A stretch of 64,000 nt of DNA from Microbulbifer yueqingensis (GTDB lineage: Bacteria; Pseudomonadota; Gammaproteobacteria; Pseudomonadales; Cellvibrionaceae): positions 817,493 through 881,492 of the forward strand of contig NZ_FNFH01000001.1 of assembly GCF_900100355.1 (NCBI RefSeq), given 5' to 3'. A program made the position numbers and the translations under genes. Shown piece after piece: positions 44,981 to 55,595 of the stretch. The notes under the pieces were generated by a model. The model did no database searches. It had not been told where the DNA came from and saw nothing but the letters and a program-made list of their open reading frames with translations. Each line of letters begins with the position of its first letter. The first letter of the stretch is position 1.

Positions 44981-45397
44981 GATATCAAGGCTCATGTAGT
45001 AAAATCGATCGTCCTCTGCATCAATAGTGAAACCAAGCCTGAAATACAGATTTCTAGCTGGGCTGCACTTGAACACCTTTAAATCGATTGCTGCCAGGCC
45101 TTTTTCCATTGCAATACGCTTTGCTTCTGCAATTGCTTTACTGCCGTAGCCATTACTTTGAATTTCCGGCTTAATCTGAAGGTCTCGGAGTTGACATCGG
45201 CCGCCTTCGAAAGTTAGACGCATAATACCAACCAATACCCCATCTGCGCATAAATCAAAGTTCTCTAAATTTTGAGTCGACTCAACGATAACCTCAACGC
45301 CCCAATCTACTGAATACTTGTGGTAGTACGACTTCATATTACAAAGAGCTAAATTCGCCGCAGATATGAGGTCATCATTTTCAATCAACTGGATCAT
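44975..45397 (-). CDS. GNAT-family N-acetyltransferase
   Basis: A 140-residue acetyl-CoA-dependent acyltransferase. The GNAT core is readable: GVLVGIMRLTFEGGRCQLRDLQIKPEIQSNGYGSKAIAEAKRIAMEKG, with motif A's Q/R-x-x-G-x-G/A given as QSNGYG (about residues 84-89), then DLKVFKCSPARNLYFRLGFTI as motif B. The acceptor is unknown. Length, low GC and the stop codon inside an attC-like box all fit a gene cassette of an integron, where GNAT genes are common. Confidence 0.9.
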   Translation of the reverse strand: MIQLIENDDLISAANLALCNMKSYYHKYSVDWGVEVIVESTQNLENFDLCADGVLVGIMRLTFEGGRCQLRDLQIKPEIQSNGYGSKAIAEAKRIAMEKGLAAIDLKVFKCSPARNLYFRLGFTIDAEDDRFYYMSLDIS

Positions 45398-45761
45398 CGA
45401 TTAAGTCTCATCACAGTTTGATTCAGAAGCCAAGGGCTCCATATCCGTTTGGCTCTTTATCCCGCAGGACGTACGTAATAGCAAATAAAAATCCCCACTA
45501 GAATCAAACCGATAGCGCACTCTCAAATAAGTCAGGCTTGAATTAACGAGTCCCCCCTTATAAATACCGGAATCCAGAGCGCTCCTGAACACGATAGATC
45601 CTGAAAGAAGCCACTAGAAATCAACGGGTTACACGGCGCCTGGAGTTGTTCACCAGCCCGCAGCTGATGAATACGGCTCTTATTCAAACAGGCGGGCACA
45701 AAAAACCCCGCACGGGGCGGGGTTTGTCGGCTCAAATGGTACCAATGTACATTCTGGGCAA
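45398..45761. other. Gap between GNAT and the M28 peptidase, with a terminator
   Basis: About 360 bases. A 63-codon frame at 45401-45592 (minus) has no family look and no good start, so no gene is called. Base composition rises from AT-rich to GC-rich across this stretch, marking the edge of the island near 45600-45690. The only clear element is the terminator at 45697-45726. Confidence 0.5.
45697..45726 (-). terminator. Terminator of the M28 peptidase gene
   Basis: On the minus strand, ACAAACCCCGC pairs with GCGGGGTTTTTTGT across a short loop (CCCGT): a 9-bp stem followed by six T. It sits about 35 bases after the peptidase stop. Confidence 0.85.
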
Positions 45762-47168
45762 TCAGTGCTCCGTTGGCACCCGGCCCAGGTCGCCTTCCAT
45801 TTCGGTGGCCAGGAAGGACATCACTACCCATGCGGCCACGTTCTGCTTCAGGTTCTCCGGGTCCACCTTGTCCAGCGTGTCGTTGGGCGTGTGGTGGTAA
45901 TCGAAGTAGTCGGTGCCGTCCTGGTACAGGCCGAACGCCGGCACGCCGCGGGCAACGAACACGCTGCTGTCCGGGCCGCCGGAGGACTTGTTGTTGCCGC
46001 GTTCGATGCCCAGCGGGGCCAGCAGCTGCATCATCTGGTCGGCGATATCGAAGCGGGAGTCCGGCAGGCGGGTGTCGAAGCGCCAGATCTTGCCGGCGCC
46101 GAAGTCGGACTCGGATACCGCGATGATATTGTCCAGCTCGTCCTGGTGCGCTTCCACGTACTGCTTGGCACCGACCAGGCCGATCTCTTCGGCACCGAAC
46201 AGTACCACCCGCAGGGTGCGGCGCGGGCGCTGCGGCAGTTCGGCGATCATGCGGGCGGTTTCCAGCACCACCCCTACGCCGGCGCCGTCATCCAGCGCGC
46301 CGGTGCCCTCGTCCCAGGAATCCAGGTGGGCGCCGATGATCATTACTTCTTCCGGATTCTCGCGGCCGGTGATCTCGCCGACCACGTTGAAGGACGGGCC
46401 GTCTTCCAGGCGCTGGTTGTGCACGTCCAGCTTCACCTGCACCGGCTTGCCGCGCTTGAGCATGGCTTCCAGCAGGTTGGCGTCCGGGGCGGACAGCGCC
46501 AGGGCCGGTACCGGGTCCTGTACGCCTTCGATGTACATCATGCCGGTGTGGGCGAAGCGGTCGGAGTCGGTACCCACGGAGCGGATCATCAGCGCCGCGG
46601 CACCCTTCTCGGCGGCGGCGCGCATGCCCTTGCTGCGCCCGCCCACGACCGGGCCATAGCCCTCGCCGGTACGGGTGCGCTCCATGCGCTTGTTGATGAA
46701 GGCGATCTTGCCCTTCACCTTGCGCGCGGGCGCCTTCATCAGGGCTTCCACGTCCGGGAATTCGACGATCTCAGCGGTCAGGCCACCCTCGGGAGTGCCC
46801 ACGCTGTAACCCAGCGAGGTCACTATCAACGGCTGCGGGAAGGGCGACACCACGCGCGCGTGGGCGTGGCCGCGATTCCAGCGCGGCACTTCGATCTGCT
46901 CGGTGTAAACGCGGTCAAAGCCCAGTTCTTTCATCTTCTCCTGCGCCCAGGCCACCGCGCGCTGGTCGCCGGCGGAACCGGCCGGGCGCGGGCCCACTTC
47001 CACGGTCAGGGACTCGACGATGCTGTAGGCATCGGAGGACTCCAGTGCGCGGTCGCGCAGGACCTCGGCTACGGACAGGTCTTCGTCGGAGAGCGGCTTG
47101 GCATGCAGTGCGCTGACAGCGAGGGTGGCGATAATCCCCCCGGTCAGTGACAGCAGTGGTTTCAACAT
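45762..47168 (-). CDS. M28-family zinc metallopeptidase, secreted
   Basis: Exported aminopeptidase-like protein of 468 residues with a signal peptide (PLLSLTGGIIATLAVSALHA). A PA-type insert domain occupies about 115-240 (FPDVEALMKAPARKVKGKIAFINK). The M28 catalytic part follows: MIIGAHLDSWDEGTGALDDGAGVGVVLE gives the first His-Asp ligands and bridging Asp, LFGAEEIGLVGAKQY the Glu pair, AVSESDFG and YHHTPNDTLDKVDPENL the last His. All five metal-ligand regions are in place, so it should be active. Last gene of a minus-strand run with a small membrane protein and a TSUP permease; followed by a terminator. Confidence 0.93.
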   Translation of the reverse strand: MLKPLLSLTGGIIATLAVSALHAKPLSDEDLSVAEVLRDRALESSDAYSIVESLTVEVGPRPAGSAGDQRAVAWAQEKMKELGFDRVYTEQIEVPRWNRGHAHARVVSPFPQPLIVTSLGYSVGTPEGGLTAEIVEFPDVEALMKAPARKVKGKIAFINKRMERTRTGEGYGPVVGGRSKGMRAAAEKGAAALMIRSVGTDSDRFAHTGMMYIEGVQDPVPALALSAPDANLLEAMLKRGKPVQVKLDVHNQRLEDGPSFNVVGEITGRENPEEVMIIGAHLDSWDEGTGALDDGAGVGVVLETARMIAELPQRPRRTLRVVLFGAEEIGLVGAKQYVEAHQDELDNIIAVSESDFGAGKIWRFDTRLPDSRFDIADQMMQLLAPLGIERGNNKSSGGPDSSVFVARGVPAFGLYQDGTDYFDYHHTPNDTLDKVDPENLKQNVAAWVVMSFLATEMEGDLGRVPTEH

Positions 47169-47182
47169 GTCGTTATCCTTGG

Positions 47183-47560
47183 TTACAGCTTTGGTTTCTT
47201 GTCGGATTCAGCGGTGCCAGTGTCGTCGCCGGCGCCGTCGGTCAGTAACTGCTCACGTACCTCGCGCAGGCGCTCCAGCCCGGCATCCGTAAACAGGTAG
47301 GGCATCCGCCCCGTGTATTCCTCTTCCTCTATCTCCAGGCACTTCAGGCGCAGCCGCTCCAGCTCCGGGTCGTGGCGCATGGGGTAGCCGGTCAGCACCC
47401 GCCACTCGTTGTCGTCAGCCTGGCCGGTGATCACGTCCTCCAGGCCGCGGACGAAATCCTCGCGCTCCACGCGAAAGCGCGGCGTACGCATGTGCATCAG
47501 GCCCCAGAATATCAGCGCGAAGACGGCAAACGAAATCAGTAGGGTCAGCAATATGGTCAC
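47183..47560 (-). CDS. Small single-helix membrane protein, unknown
   Basis: A 125-residue protein starting at GTG 47560, which overlaps the upstream permease stop by 4 bases (GTGA). One membrane helix near the N terminus (TILLTLLISFAVFALIFWGLM) precedes a soluble, acidic helical part (GLEDVITGQADDNEWRVLTGYPMRHDPELERLRLKCLEIEEEE). The longer frame extending into the permease is rejected. No family is recognised. Position between TSUP and M28 genes suggests an operon. Confidence 0.68.
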   Translation of the reverse strand: MTILLTLLISFAVFALIFWGLMHMRTPRFRVEREDFVRGLEDVITGQADDNEWRVLTGYPMRHDPELERLRLKCLEIEEEEYTGRMPYLFTDAGLERLREVREQLLTDGAGDDTGTAESDKKPKL

Positions 47561-48339
47561 GCGGTGTTCCCCCAGGCGTCCCAGAGCAGGCGCAGCGCCA
47601 CGGCGATGGTGGCAATGATGATCACCGGGCGCACCAGGCGCGCGCCCCGCGCCACTACCAGGTTGGACCCCAGCCGGGCGCCCACCGCCTGGGCCGCAGA
47701 CATGCACAGCGCCAGCCCCCATAACAGGTGACCGCCCGCCATGAAGATCAGCATCGACGTGGTGTTGGTGGCCAGCACCAGCGGCTTGGTGTGCGCCGTG
47801 GCCCTGCGCATGTTGTATCCCAGCAGCGCGGCAAATGCCAGCGCGTAGAAGGAGCCCATACCGGGCCCGAAGAAGCCGCCGTAGAAGCCGATCCCGCCGC
47901 CCACCAGCAGGTTGAAGGCGCCGTTGCCCATGCGCGGGCGCGAGTCCACATCGGCGATGCGCGGCGAGATGGCGAAGTAGACCGCAATGGCGATAAGCAG
48001 GATCGGCAGCAGAGCCTCCAGCAGCTCACCGCCGAGCCGGGTGACGCTCCAGGTACCGAGCGCCGCGCCAGCGGTGGCGGCCAGCAGGCCGGGCCAAAGG
48101 GGCCGCAGGTCCAGGTGCCCCTTCTGGAAATAGTTGATTGCCGACGAAAGGGTGCCGAACACGCTCTGGAACTTGTTGGTGCCCAGGGCATCCAGCGGCG
48201 GTATGCCGGCCCACAGCAGGGCCGGCAGGGTGATCATGCCACCGGCACCGGCGATGGAGCTGATAAAGCCCGCGGCAAAGGCCACGGCGGACAGTATCAG
48301 GTACGTAGCAAGTGAGAGTTCGCTGCCTAGTTCCGCCAC
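47557..48339 (-). CDS. TSUP-family (TauE/SafE) permease
   Basis: Polytopic membrane protein of 260 residues with about eight helices. Family motifs: ILSAVAFAAGFISSIAGAGGMITLPALLWAGIPPLDALGTNKFQSVFGTLSSAINY at the N terminus, then GGGIGFYGGFFGPGMGSFYALAFAALLGYNMRRATAHTK in the second half, the internal duplication typical of TauE/SafE. These proteins export or import sulfite, organosulfonates or related anions; the substrate here is unknown. Starts at a GTG with a weak ribosome-binding site, 13 bases after the acyltransferase stop. Confidence 0.92.
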   Translation of the reverse strand: MAELGSELSLATYLILSAVAFAAGFISSIAGAGGMITLPALLWAGIPPLDALGTNKFQSVFGTLSSAINYFQKGHLDLRPLWPGLLAATAGAALGTWSVTRLGGELLEALLPILLIAIAVYFAISPRIADVDSRPRMGNGAFNLLVGGGIGFYGGFFGPGMGSFYALAFAALLGYNMRRATAHTKPLVLATNTTSMLIFMAGGHLLWGLALCMSAAQAVGARLGSNLVVARGARLVRPVIIIATIAVALRLLWDAWGNTA

Positions 48340-48351
48340 GGTGTTTGAGGG

Positions 48352-49002
48352 TCAGTTGCCCTCGATAAAGTCGGTCTGCTTTTCCGGCCGGCAGCCCTGG
48401 TACTTGCTGAAGCGGCGCTGGATCTCCTGCATATCGGTGTCCAGGTCCCCGGTGGGCCGGTACAGGGAGTCCACCTTGATGCGCTTGTTGGGGAAGTCCC
48501 AGGCAATCAGCAGGATGGGCACGTCTGCCGCGTAAGCGATGCGCAGGAAGCCGGTCTTCCACTTGGCCACCTTCTTGCGGGTGCCCTCGGGAGTGATCGC
48601 CATCCACATCCTGTCGTTGTTGCGATAGGCCTTGGCCATCTGCTGGGCCAGGCCGCGCGGTGAGCTGCGATCGGTGGGCAGGCCGCCCAGCCACATGAAG
48701 AGCCGCTTGAACGGGAAGAAGAAGGCCTCCTTCTTCATCATGAAGGAGATTTTGACCCGCAGTGCCAGGATCATCGGCATGGCCACCACAAAATCCCAGT
48801 TGGAGGTGTGGGGAGCCAGCGCCACCATCAGTTTCTTTTCCGCCGGCAGGTCGCCGTCGAAACGCCAGCCGATCAGCCGGATGAACCACAGGCCGATGCC
48901 GCGGGTGAACCCGTTGCCGATCCGGGGGACCTCTTCCGGAATATTCTCTGGGATGGTGCTCACTTTATTGTTCTCTCGCGTTACTGGCTGTTCGACCTTC
49001 AT
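48352..49002 (-). CDS. 1-acylglycerol-3-phosphate acyltransferase-like protein
   Basis: PlsC-type acyltransferase of 216 residues. Motif I is ALAPHTSNWDFVVAMPMIL (H-x4-D), motif III ITPEGTRKKVAKWKTGFLRIA. A hydrophobic surface helix follows motif I (ILALRVKISFMMKKEAFFFPFKRLFMWLGGLP). The short version without N-terminal membrane helices fits the 'TPEGTR' glycerol acyltransferase subfamily found next to other loci in marine gammaproteobacteria. The substrate cannot be fixed by sequence. It follows prfC by 31 bases. Confidence 0.88.
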   Translation of the reverse strand: MKVEQPVTRENNKVSTIPENIPEEVPRIGNGFTRGIGLWFIRLIGWRFDGDLPAEKKLMVALAPHTSNWDFVVAMPMILALRVKISFMMKKEAFFFPFKRLFMWLGGLPTDRSSPRGLAQQMAKAYRNNDRMWMAITPEGTRKKVAKWKTGFLRIAYAADVPILLIAWDFPNKRIKVDSLYRPTGDLDTDMQEIQRRFSKYQGCRPEKQTDFIEGN

Positions 49003-49033
49003 TGTGCGTTTCTCTTTCGATTATCCCGCAGCG

Positions 49034-50617
<1,584 letters not shown>

Positions 50618-50752
50618 AATTCAGGAAATCGACTCGACGTCTGTATAAAAACAAGGCGCGCATTATACACGCCAGCGGGCGCAAAAGAGACCAGTCCGCT
50701 ACACTGCGCGCTTCCCGGCAAATCCAGCGAGACAAGAACTTTCGGAGGCTGC

Positions 50753-52519
50753 ATGAGTAGTGAACGCTTACAGGCACTGCGTGAGGAACTGGCGCGCCAG
50801 CAGGTACAGGGCTTCCTGGTCCCGCGCGGCGACGAGTACCAGAACGAGTACGTGCCCGCCTCCGACGAGCGCCTCGCCTGGCTGACCGGCTTCACCGGGT
50901 CCGCCGGGCTGGCGGCGCTGGCCGGCCAGCACGCGGCGCTGTTCGTGGACGGCCGCTACACCATCCAGGCCCAGCAGCAGATCGGCGACCAGCCGATCGA
51001 GCGCCAGGACCTGAACGGCGAGGCCATCGCCCGCTGGCTGTGCGACAACCTCAAAGCCGGCGAGGCGCTGGGCTACGACCCGCGCCTGCACACCGACCCC
51101 GGCCTGGCGCCACTGGCCAGGCGCCTGGCGGCGCGGGATATCGAGCTGCGCCCGCTGGAGACCAACCCCATCGATGCCATCTGGAGCGACCGGCCGACCA
51201 CACCGTGCGGGTCGGCGCGCCCCCACCCCGAGGCATTTGCCGGCGAGGACTCCGCCAGCAAGCGCCGGCGCATCGCCGAACTGCTGGCCGACAAACCTGC
51301 CGATGCCCTGTGGCTGGCCAATCCGGAGGTGTGCGCCTGGCTGTTCAATATCCGCGGCGACGATATTCCCCACCTGCCGGTAGCGCTGGCCTGCGCCCTG
51401 CTCTACCGCGACGGCACCGCTACCCTCTACCTGGCGGAAGCGGCCGCGGGCGACGCGCTGCGCCGTCACCTGGGGCCGGAGGTGACGCTGGTGCACGACA
51501 AGCAGGCGCTGTTCGACGCCGCCCGGCGCCAGCACGTAGCAAAGGTCTGGGTGGATCCGGGGCTCACCAACAGCTGGACCCTGCAGCAGCTGCGTGCCCA
51601 GGACATGGAACTGCTGCTGGAGCGCGACCCGATTACCGCCGCCAAGGCGCGCAAGAATGCCGCCGAACTGGCCGGCTCACAGGCCGCCCACGAGCGCGAC
51701 GGAGCCGCCCTGTGCGAATTCCTGGCAGAACTGCCAGAAAGGGTCGCCGCTGGCGATTTCGGTGAACTGGAGGCAGTCCGGCTGCTGCGCGAGAAACGCG
51801 AACAGCGGGAGGGCTTCACCGACGACAGCTTCGACTCCATTTCCGGCTACGGCCCCAACGGCGCCATCGTTCACTACCGGGTCAGCCCGGAGTCCAGCCT
51901 GACAATGAAGGCAGAAGGCATCTACCTGATCGATTCCGGTGGCCAGTACCCGGACGGCACCACCGACGTCACCCGCACGGTGGCACTGGGGGATTTCCCC
52001 GAGCATGCCCGCGACCACTTTACCCGGGTGTTAAAGGGGCATATCGGGATCGCGACATTGCGCTTCCCCGCCGGTACCTGCGGCGAGCAGATCGACGCAT
52101 TTGCCCGCAAGTCACTCTGGGATGCAGGGCTGGACTATGCCCACGGCACGGGCCACGGGGTGGGCAGCTTCCTCAGCGTGCACGAGGGTCCCCAGCGGAT
52201 CGGCAAGGCGAATACCGGCGTGGCCCTGCAGGCGGGCATGATCCTCTCCAACGAGCCGGGCTTTTACCTCACCGGGCAGTATGGGATCCGTATCGAGAAC
52301 CTGATTTTCGTCAGGGAGAGCGAGGCGCACCCGGGCTTCCTTGAGTTCAGCGAGCTGACCCTGGCACCGATCGACCGCCGCCTGGTCAACCGCGACCTCC
52401 TAACTGAGCAGGAGCTCGAGTGGCTGAACCGATATCACCGGCGGGTGCGGGAGACGCTGATGCCAATGGTGAACGAAAAGACGCAGGCCTGGCTGGAGGA
52501 GGCCACCCAGCCACTGTGA
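50753..52519 (+). CDS. Aminopeptidase P family protein (M24B)
   Basis: Metal-dependent Xaa-Pro aminopeptidase-like enzyme of 588 residues, the three-domain form found in many bacteria and in eukaryotic cytosol. Two creatinase-like N-terminal domains (about 1-130 and 150-300) precede the pita-bread catalytic domain. Metal ligands: DSGGQYPDGTTDVTRT (two Asp), HGTGHGVGSFLSVHEG (His), SNEPGFYLTGQYGIRIENL (two Glu). FGGAGG leader: ribosome-binding site GGAGG before ATG 50753. Substrate choice beyond Xaa-Pro is not readable. Confidence 0.94.
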   Translation: MSSERLQALREELARQQVQGFLVPRGDEYQNEYVPASDERLAWLTGFTGSAGLAALAGQHAALFVDGRYTIQAQQQIGDQPIERQDLNGEAIARWLCDNLKAGEALGYDPRLHTDPGLAPLARRLAARDIELRPLETNPIDAIWSDRPTTPCGSARPHPEAFAGEDSASKRRRIAELLADKPADALWLANPEVCAWLFNIRGDDIPHLPVALACALLYRDGTATLYLAEAAAGDALRRHLGPEVTLVHDKQALFDAARRQHVAKVWVDPGLTNSWTLQQLRAQDMELLLERDPITAAKARKNAAELAGSQAAHERDGAALCEFLAELPERVAAGDFGELEAVRLLREKREQREGFTDDSFDSISGYGPNGAIVHYRVSPESSLTMKAEGIYLIDSGGQYPDGTTDVTRTVALGDFPEHARDHFTRVLKGHIGIATLRFPAGTCGEQIDAFARKSLWDAGLDYAHGTGHGVGSFLSVHEGPQRIGKANTGVALQAGMILSNEPGFYLTGQYGIRIENLIFVRESEAHPGFLEFSELTLAPIDRRLVNRDLLTEQELEWLNRYHRRVRETLMPMVNEKTQAWLEEATQPL

Positions 52520-52550
52520 CCCCCCCCCGCTGGCGGGACAGGCAGCAGTG

Positions 52551-53558
52551 CTAGTTTTCCGGCCGCTGCCCGGGGGAAGCCAGGAATGGCAGTAGCACTT
52601 CCAGCACCCGGGCGCTGCTGGTGGGATCGAAGGTGTGCCCCATTTCCGGGATAGCAGCGAATTCGGCCCCGGGAACCTTGTCGGCCGTGTCACGGCCGTG
52701 GGCCACCGGCAGCAGCGGGTCGGCCTTGCCGTGAATCACCAGCGTCGGCACCCGGATTTCCCGCAGTAGCGTCGAGCGGTCACCGCTGGCCACGATGGCC
52801 TGGAACTGGCGCACCATGCCGGGCGCGTATCCGCCGCGATTGGCCACCCGCTTCGTCATCTGCCGGGCGTGGGCCTCGTCGAATGTCTCATCCGCCCCGA
52901 GGGCCCGGGAAATCTCCACACCCTTGTCGATACGCGCAGCGCGGGACGGCGAGGCTTCCGAGGCACTGGCCAGCGCCTCCACCGCCGCCGGCTCGGATTC
53001 CGGCAGGCCCGGCGCACCGGAGCTAGACATGATGGAGGTCAGGCTGCGCAATCGCTGGGGATACTCCGCCGCCATCACCTGGGCGATCATGCCGCCCATG
53101 GAGGCACCCACCACATGCGCGCGCTGGATGCCCAGCTCGTCCAGCAGGCCCACCGCGTCCGCAGCCATATCCTGCAATGTGTAGGCGGGATCCGGATCCA
53201 GGCCCACCTTGTCCTTGAGCATGGTCCACCACACCGGCGGCGCAGCGAGTTCATAGAACTTCTGCGACAGGCCGGCATCGCGGTTGTCAAACACGATCAC
53301 CCGGTAGCCGGCGTCCAGCAGTCCCTGCACCAGGGTATCGCCCCAGTGAAGCATCTGCGCCCCCAGCCCCATCACCAGCAACACCGGCTCGCCGTCGCGC
53401 GGCCCCATGTCCTGGTAGGCGATGGAAACGTCCCCGATTGCCGTGAAGTGAATCGGATTGCGGTCAAATGGGTTATCGGCCGCGGGCGCAGGCGCCGGGC
53501 GGGCGGCAACCGCCGCACACCAGAGCACTACACCGAAAAACAGGATCAGCCGTTGCAT
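52551..53558 (-). CDS. Secreted alpha/beta hydrolase
   Basis: A 335-residue hydrolase with a signal peptide (LILFFGVVLWCAAVAARPAPAPAA). The alpha/beta core has VLLVMGLGAQMLHWGD, the oxyanion-side HG-like segment, the nucleophile elbow HVVGASMGGMIAQVMAAEYP (Ser about 149), an acid in VIHGKADPLLPVAHG, and the final His in IPEMGHTFDP. All catalytic positions are intact. Related proteins are annotated as esterases or epoxide hydrolases; the substrate is unknown. It is convergent with the aminopeptidase P gene. Confidence 0.88.
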   Translation of the reverse strand: MQRLILFFGVVLWCAAVAARPAPAPAADNPFDRNPIHFTAIGDVSIAYQDMGPRDGEPVLLVMGLGAQMLHWGDTLVQGLLDAGYRVIVFDNRDAGLSQKFYELAAPPVWWTMLKDKVGLDPDPAYTLQDMAADAVGLLDELGIQRAHVVGASMGGMIAQVMAAEYPQRLRSLTSIMSSSGAPGLPESEPAAVEALASASEASPSRAARIDKGVEISRALGADETFDEAHARQMTKRVANRGGYAPGMVRQFQAIVASGDRSTLLREIRVPTLVIHGKADPLLPVAHGRDTADKVPGAEFAAIPEMGHTFDPTSSARVLEVLLPFLASPGQRPEN

Positions 53559-53612
53559 GGCTCCACCTCCATGGTTTTTATTTTGGTTGTTTCCCTGCCG
53601 GTCCGCCGCGCC

Positions 53613-54986
53613 TCACTGCGCCTGCAGCCCGGCCTCACTGTATTCGTGTTCATCCACCGTGCGGCGCAGCCACCACCAGGCCAGCCCTCCCAGCAGCAGG
53701 TTGGAGGCGGCGGTGGCCGCGAACAGCCCGGTGATTCCCCAGAGCTGGTTACCCAGCCACGCCAGCGGCAGGTAGATACCCAGCACCCGCAGGAAGGAGA
53801 TCAGGGTGGCCGGCAGCGGCCGGCCCAGCCCGTTGAAGGAGGCATTGGCCGACATGACAAAACCGTAGCCGGCATAACTGAACGGCACCATCGTCAGGTA
53901 GGCCACCGCCACGGCGATCACCGCACCTGAATCACTGAACAGGCGCACCAGCGGTTCGGCGGCAAAATACAGCACCCCTGCCAGCAGCAGGCCGAAAGCC
54001 AGGCAGAAGCGGGCCAGCACATTCACGGTCTCGCGCATGCGGTCGACGTGGCCGGCACCGGCATTCTGGCCCATGAAGGGCCCCACCACTGACGACAGGG
54101 CGTAAAACACGATCAGCGCCAGCGGCTCCACCCGCAGGGCCACCCCCAGGCCTGCCACCGCCTCCGCGCCGTGCACCGCCACCAGCGCCACCACCACGCC
54201 TCCGGCCATGGGAATGATGACGTTGGTGGCGATCGCCGGCAGGCCAACCGCGAGAACGTTGCGCCAGGACTCCAGCAGCGCCCCCAGCCGCAGCTGCGGC
54301 GCCGCCAGCAGCTGCTCGCGACGCACCAGGAAATAGAACGCGGCGCAAAAACTCACCCCGCGGGCGATAACGGTCGACAGGGCCGCGCCCTGCAGCTCCA
54401 GCCGCGGAAAGCCCAGCAGCCCAAAGATCAACAGCGGGTCCAGCACCAGGTTGAACAGCGCCACCGCCACCATGATGCGCCCGGTGACCCAGCTGTTGCC
54501 GATTGCGCGCAGGGCCGACAGGCACACCATCGGCACCACTGCGAAAGTGGCGCCCAGGTACCAGGGCACCATGTAATCGGCGATCAGCGGCAACATCGAA
54601 TCCTCCGCACCCAGTAGGCGGAACAGCGGCCCGATGGTGAGCAGGCCAAGCGCGCTTACCGCCAGCGCCACCAGGAAAGCCAGCAGCGCAGCGTCGGTCA
54701 CCAGCCGGCGCACCTTTTCCAGGTCGCCTGCACCATAGGCCCGCGCCACCGCCGATGAAGTGCCCGCGCCCAGGCCGATGGCAAAGGCGTTGATGACCAT
54801 GACCACCGGGAAGGTGAAACTCATCGCCGCCAGTGACTCATTGCCCAGCTGTGCGACGAAATAGGTGTCCACCACATTGAAAGACATGGTGGCGAGGATG
54901 CCCCACACCATCGGCAGGGCCAGCCGTTGCAGGTGGCCGGCGACGGGGCCTTCGAGCAGGGAGGGATTGTTGCCGGAAATCGCCAT
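53613..54986 (-). CDS. MATE-family efflux transporter
   Basis: Sodium- or proton-coupled multidrug exporter of the MatE fold, 457 residues and about twelve helices in two similar halves (LALPMVWGILATMSFNVVDTYFVAQLGNESLAAMSFTFPVVMVINAFAIGLGAGTSSAVARAYGAGD starts the first). The second half has NASFNGLGRPLPATLISFLRVLGIYLPLAW. Start at ATG 54986 behind AAAGAG; the frame is open 11 codons further upstream. It is not clear what it exports. It lies 55 bases after the alpha/beta hydrolase gene on the same strand. Confidence 0.93.
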   Translation of the reverse strand: MAISGNNPSLLEGPVAGHLQRLALPMVWGILATMSFNVVDTYFVAQLGNESLAAMSFTFPVVMVINAFAIGLGAGTSSAVARAYGAGDLEKVRRLVTDAALLAFLVALAVSALGLLTIGPLFRLLGAEDSMLPLIADYMVPWYLGATFAVVPMVCLSALRAIGNSWVTGRIMVAVALFNLVLDPLLIFGLLGFPRLELQGAALSTVIARGVSFCAAFYFLVRREQLLAAPQLRLGALLESWRNVLAVGLPAIATNVIIPMAGGVVVALVAVHGAEAVAGLGVALRVEPLALIVFYALSSVVGPFMGQNAGAGHVDRMRETVNVLARFCLAFGLLLAGVLYFAAEPLVRLFSDSGAVIAVAVAYLTMVPFSYAGYGFVMSANASFNGLGRPLPATLISFLRVLGIYLPLAWLGNQLWGITGLFAATAASNLLLGGLAWWWLRRTVDEHEYSEAGLQAQ

Positions 54987-55073
54987 GGGAAACTCTTTGG
55001 GCAGTGGCAACGATACCACTGCGAATCAATCGGGAATCAAGGATACCGTTATTCTACCAGCCCCGATCGATGA

Positions 55074-55595
55074 TCAGGCGGGCGGCTGGGGCATCTGGTG
55101 GAGGTCGAGGCTCATCAGCACCGCGTCCTCACGGCCGCCCACCGCCGTGGGATAGTAGCCGCGGCGCACGCCATCCTCGACAAACCCCAGCGCGCTGTAA
55201 AGCGACCGCGCCGGGGTATTGGAGACGCGCACCTCCAGCAACAGGCGGGCAGTCTGTCCTACCAGGCGCTGGATCACCTGGCCCAGTAACGCGCGGGCAA
55301 TACCGCGGCGGCGCCAGGCGGGCGCCACGGCAATATCGAGGATCTCCGCCTCGTCCAGCAGCTGCGACACCACACAGCAGGCGATGGGCTCCCCGGCTTC
55401 ATGCTCCAGCAGCCAGACCCGATGGCCCGAGGCCATACTGTCGCGGTATTGGCGCTCGCTCCAGGGGTGACTGTGGGCACTCTGCGCCAGGCCGGCCAGC
55501 GCCTCGCAATCATCGACGCGGGCAAGGCGTAACCGGGCACCGGCCACGACCGCGGGCGACAAAGGGTTATTGGGAAAGTCGGGGGGTGGGTTCAC
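55074..55595 (-). CDS. rimI: Ribosomal protein S18 alanine N-acetyltransferase
   Basis: GNAT-family enzyme of about 173 residues that acetylates the N-terminal Ala of S18. Motifs: ALAGLAQSAHSHPWSERQYRDSMASGHRVWLLE (substrate region HPWS), DEAEILDIAVAPAWRRRGIARALLGQVIQRL (acetyl-CoA loop RRRGIA), and LEVRVSNTPARSLYSALGFVEDGVRRGYYPT, the RimI signature. I place the start at GTG 55595, overlapping the upstream stop (GTGA); the frame is open to 55640. Gene order after the HolD-like gene is the same as in pseudomonads. Confidence 0.92.
   Translation of the reverse strand: MNPPPDFPNNPLSPAVVAGARLRLARVDDCEALAGLAQSAHSHPWSERQYRDSMASGHRVWLLEHEAGEPIACCVVSQLLDEAEILDIAVAPAWRRRGIARALLGQVIQRLVGQTARLLLEVRVSNTPARSLYSALGFVEDGVRRGYYPTAVGGREDAVLMSLDLHQMPQPPA

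Noticed and set aside
45401..45592. A 63-codon minus-strand frame next to the GNAT gene
   Set aside because: No ribosome-binding site, no recognisable fold, and it lies at the island boundary.
45765..47150. A 461-codon plus-strand frame antisense to the M28 gene
   Set aside because: His/Val/Gly-rich shadow without any family feature; the M28 ligands are intact on the minus strand.
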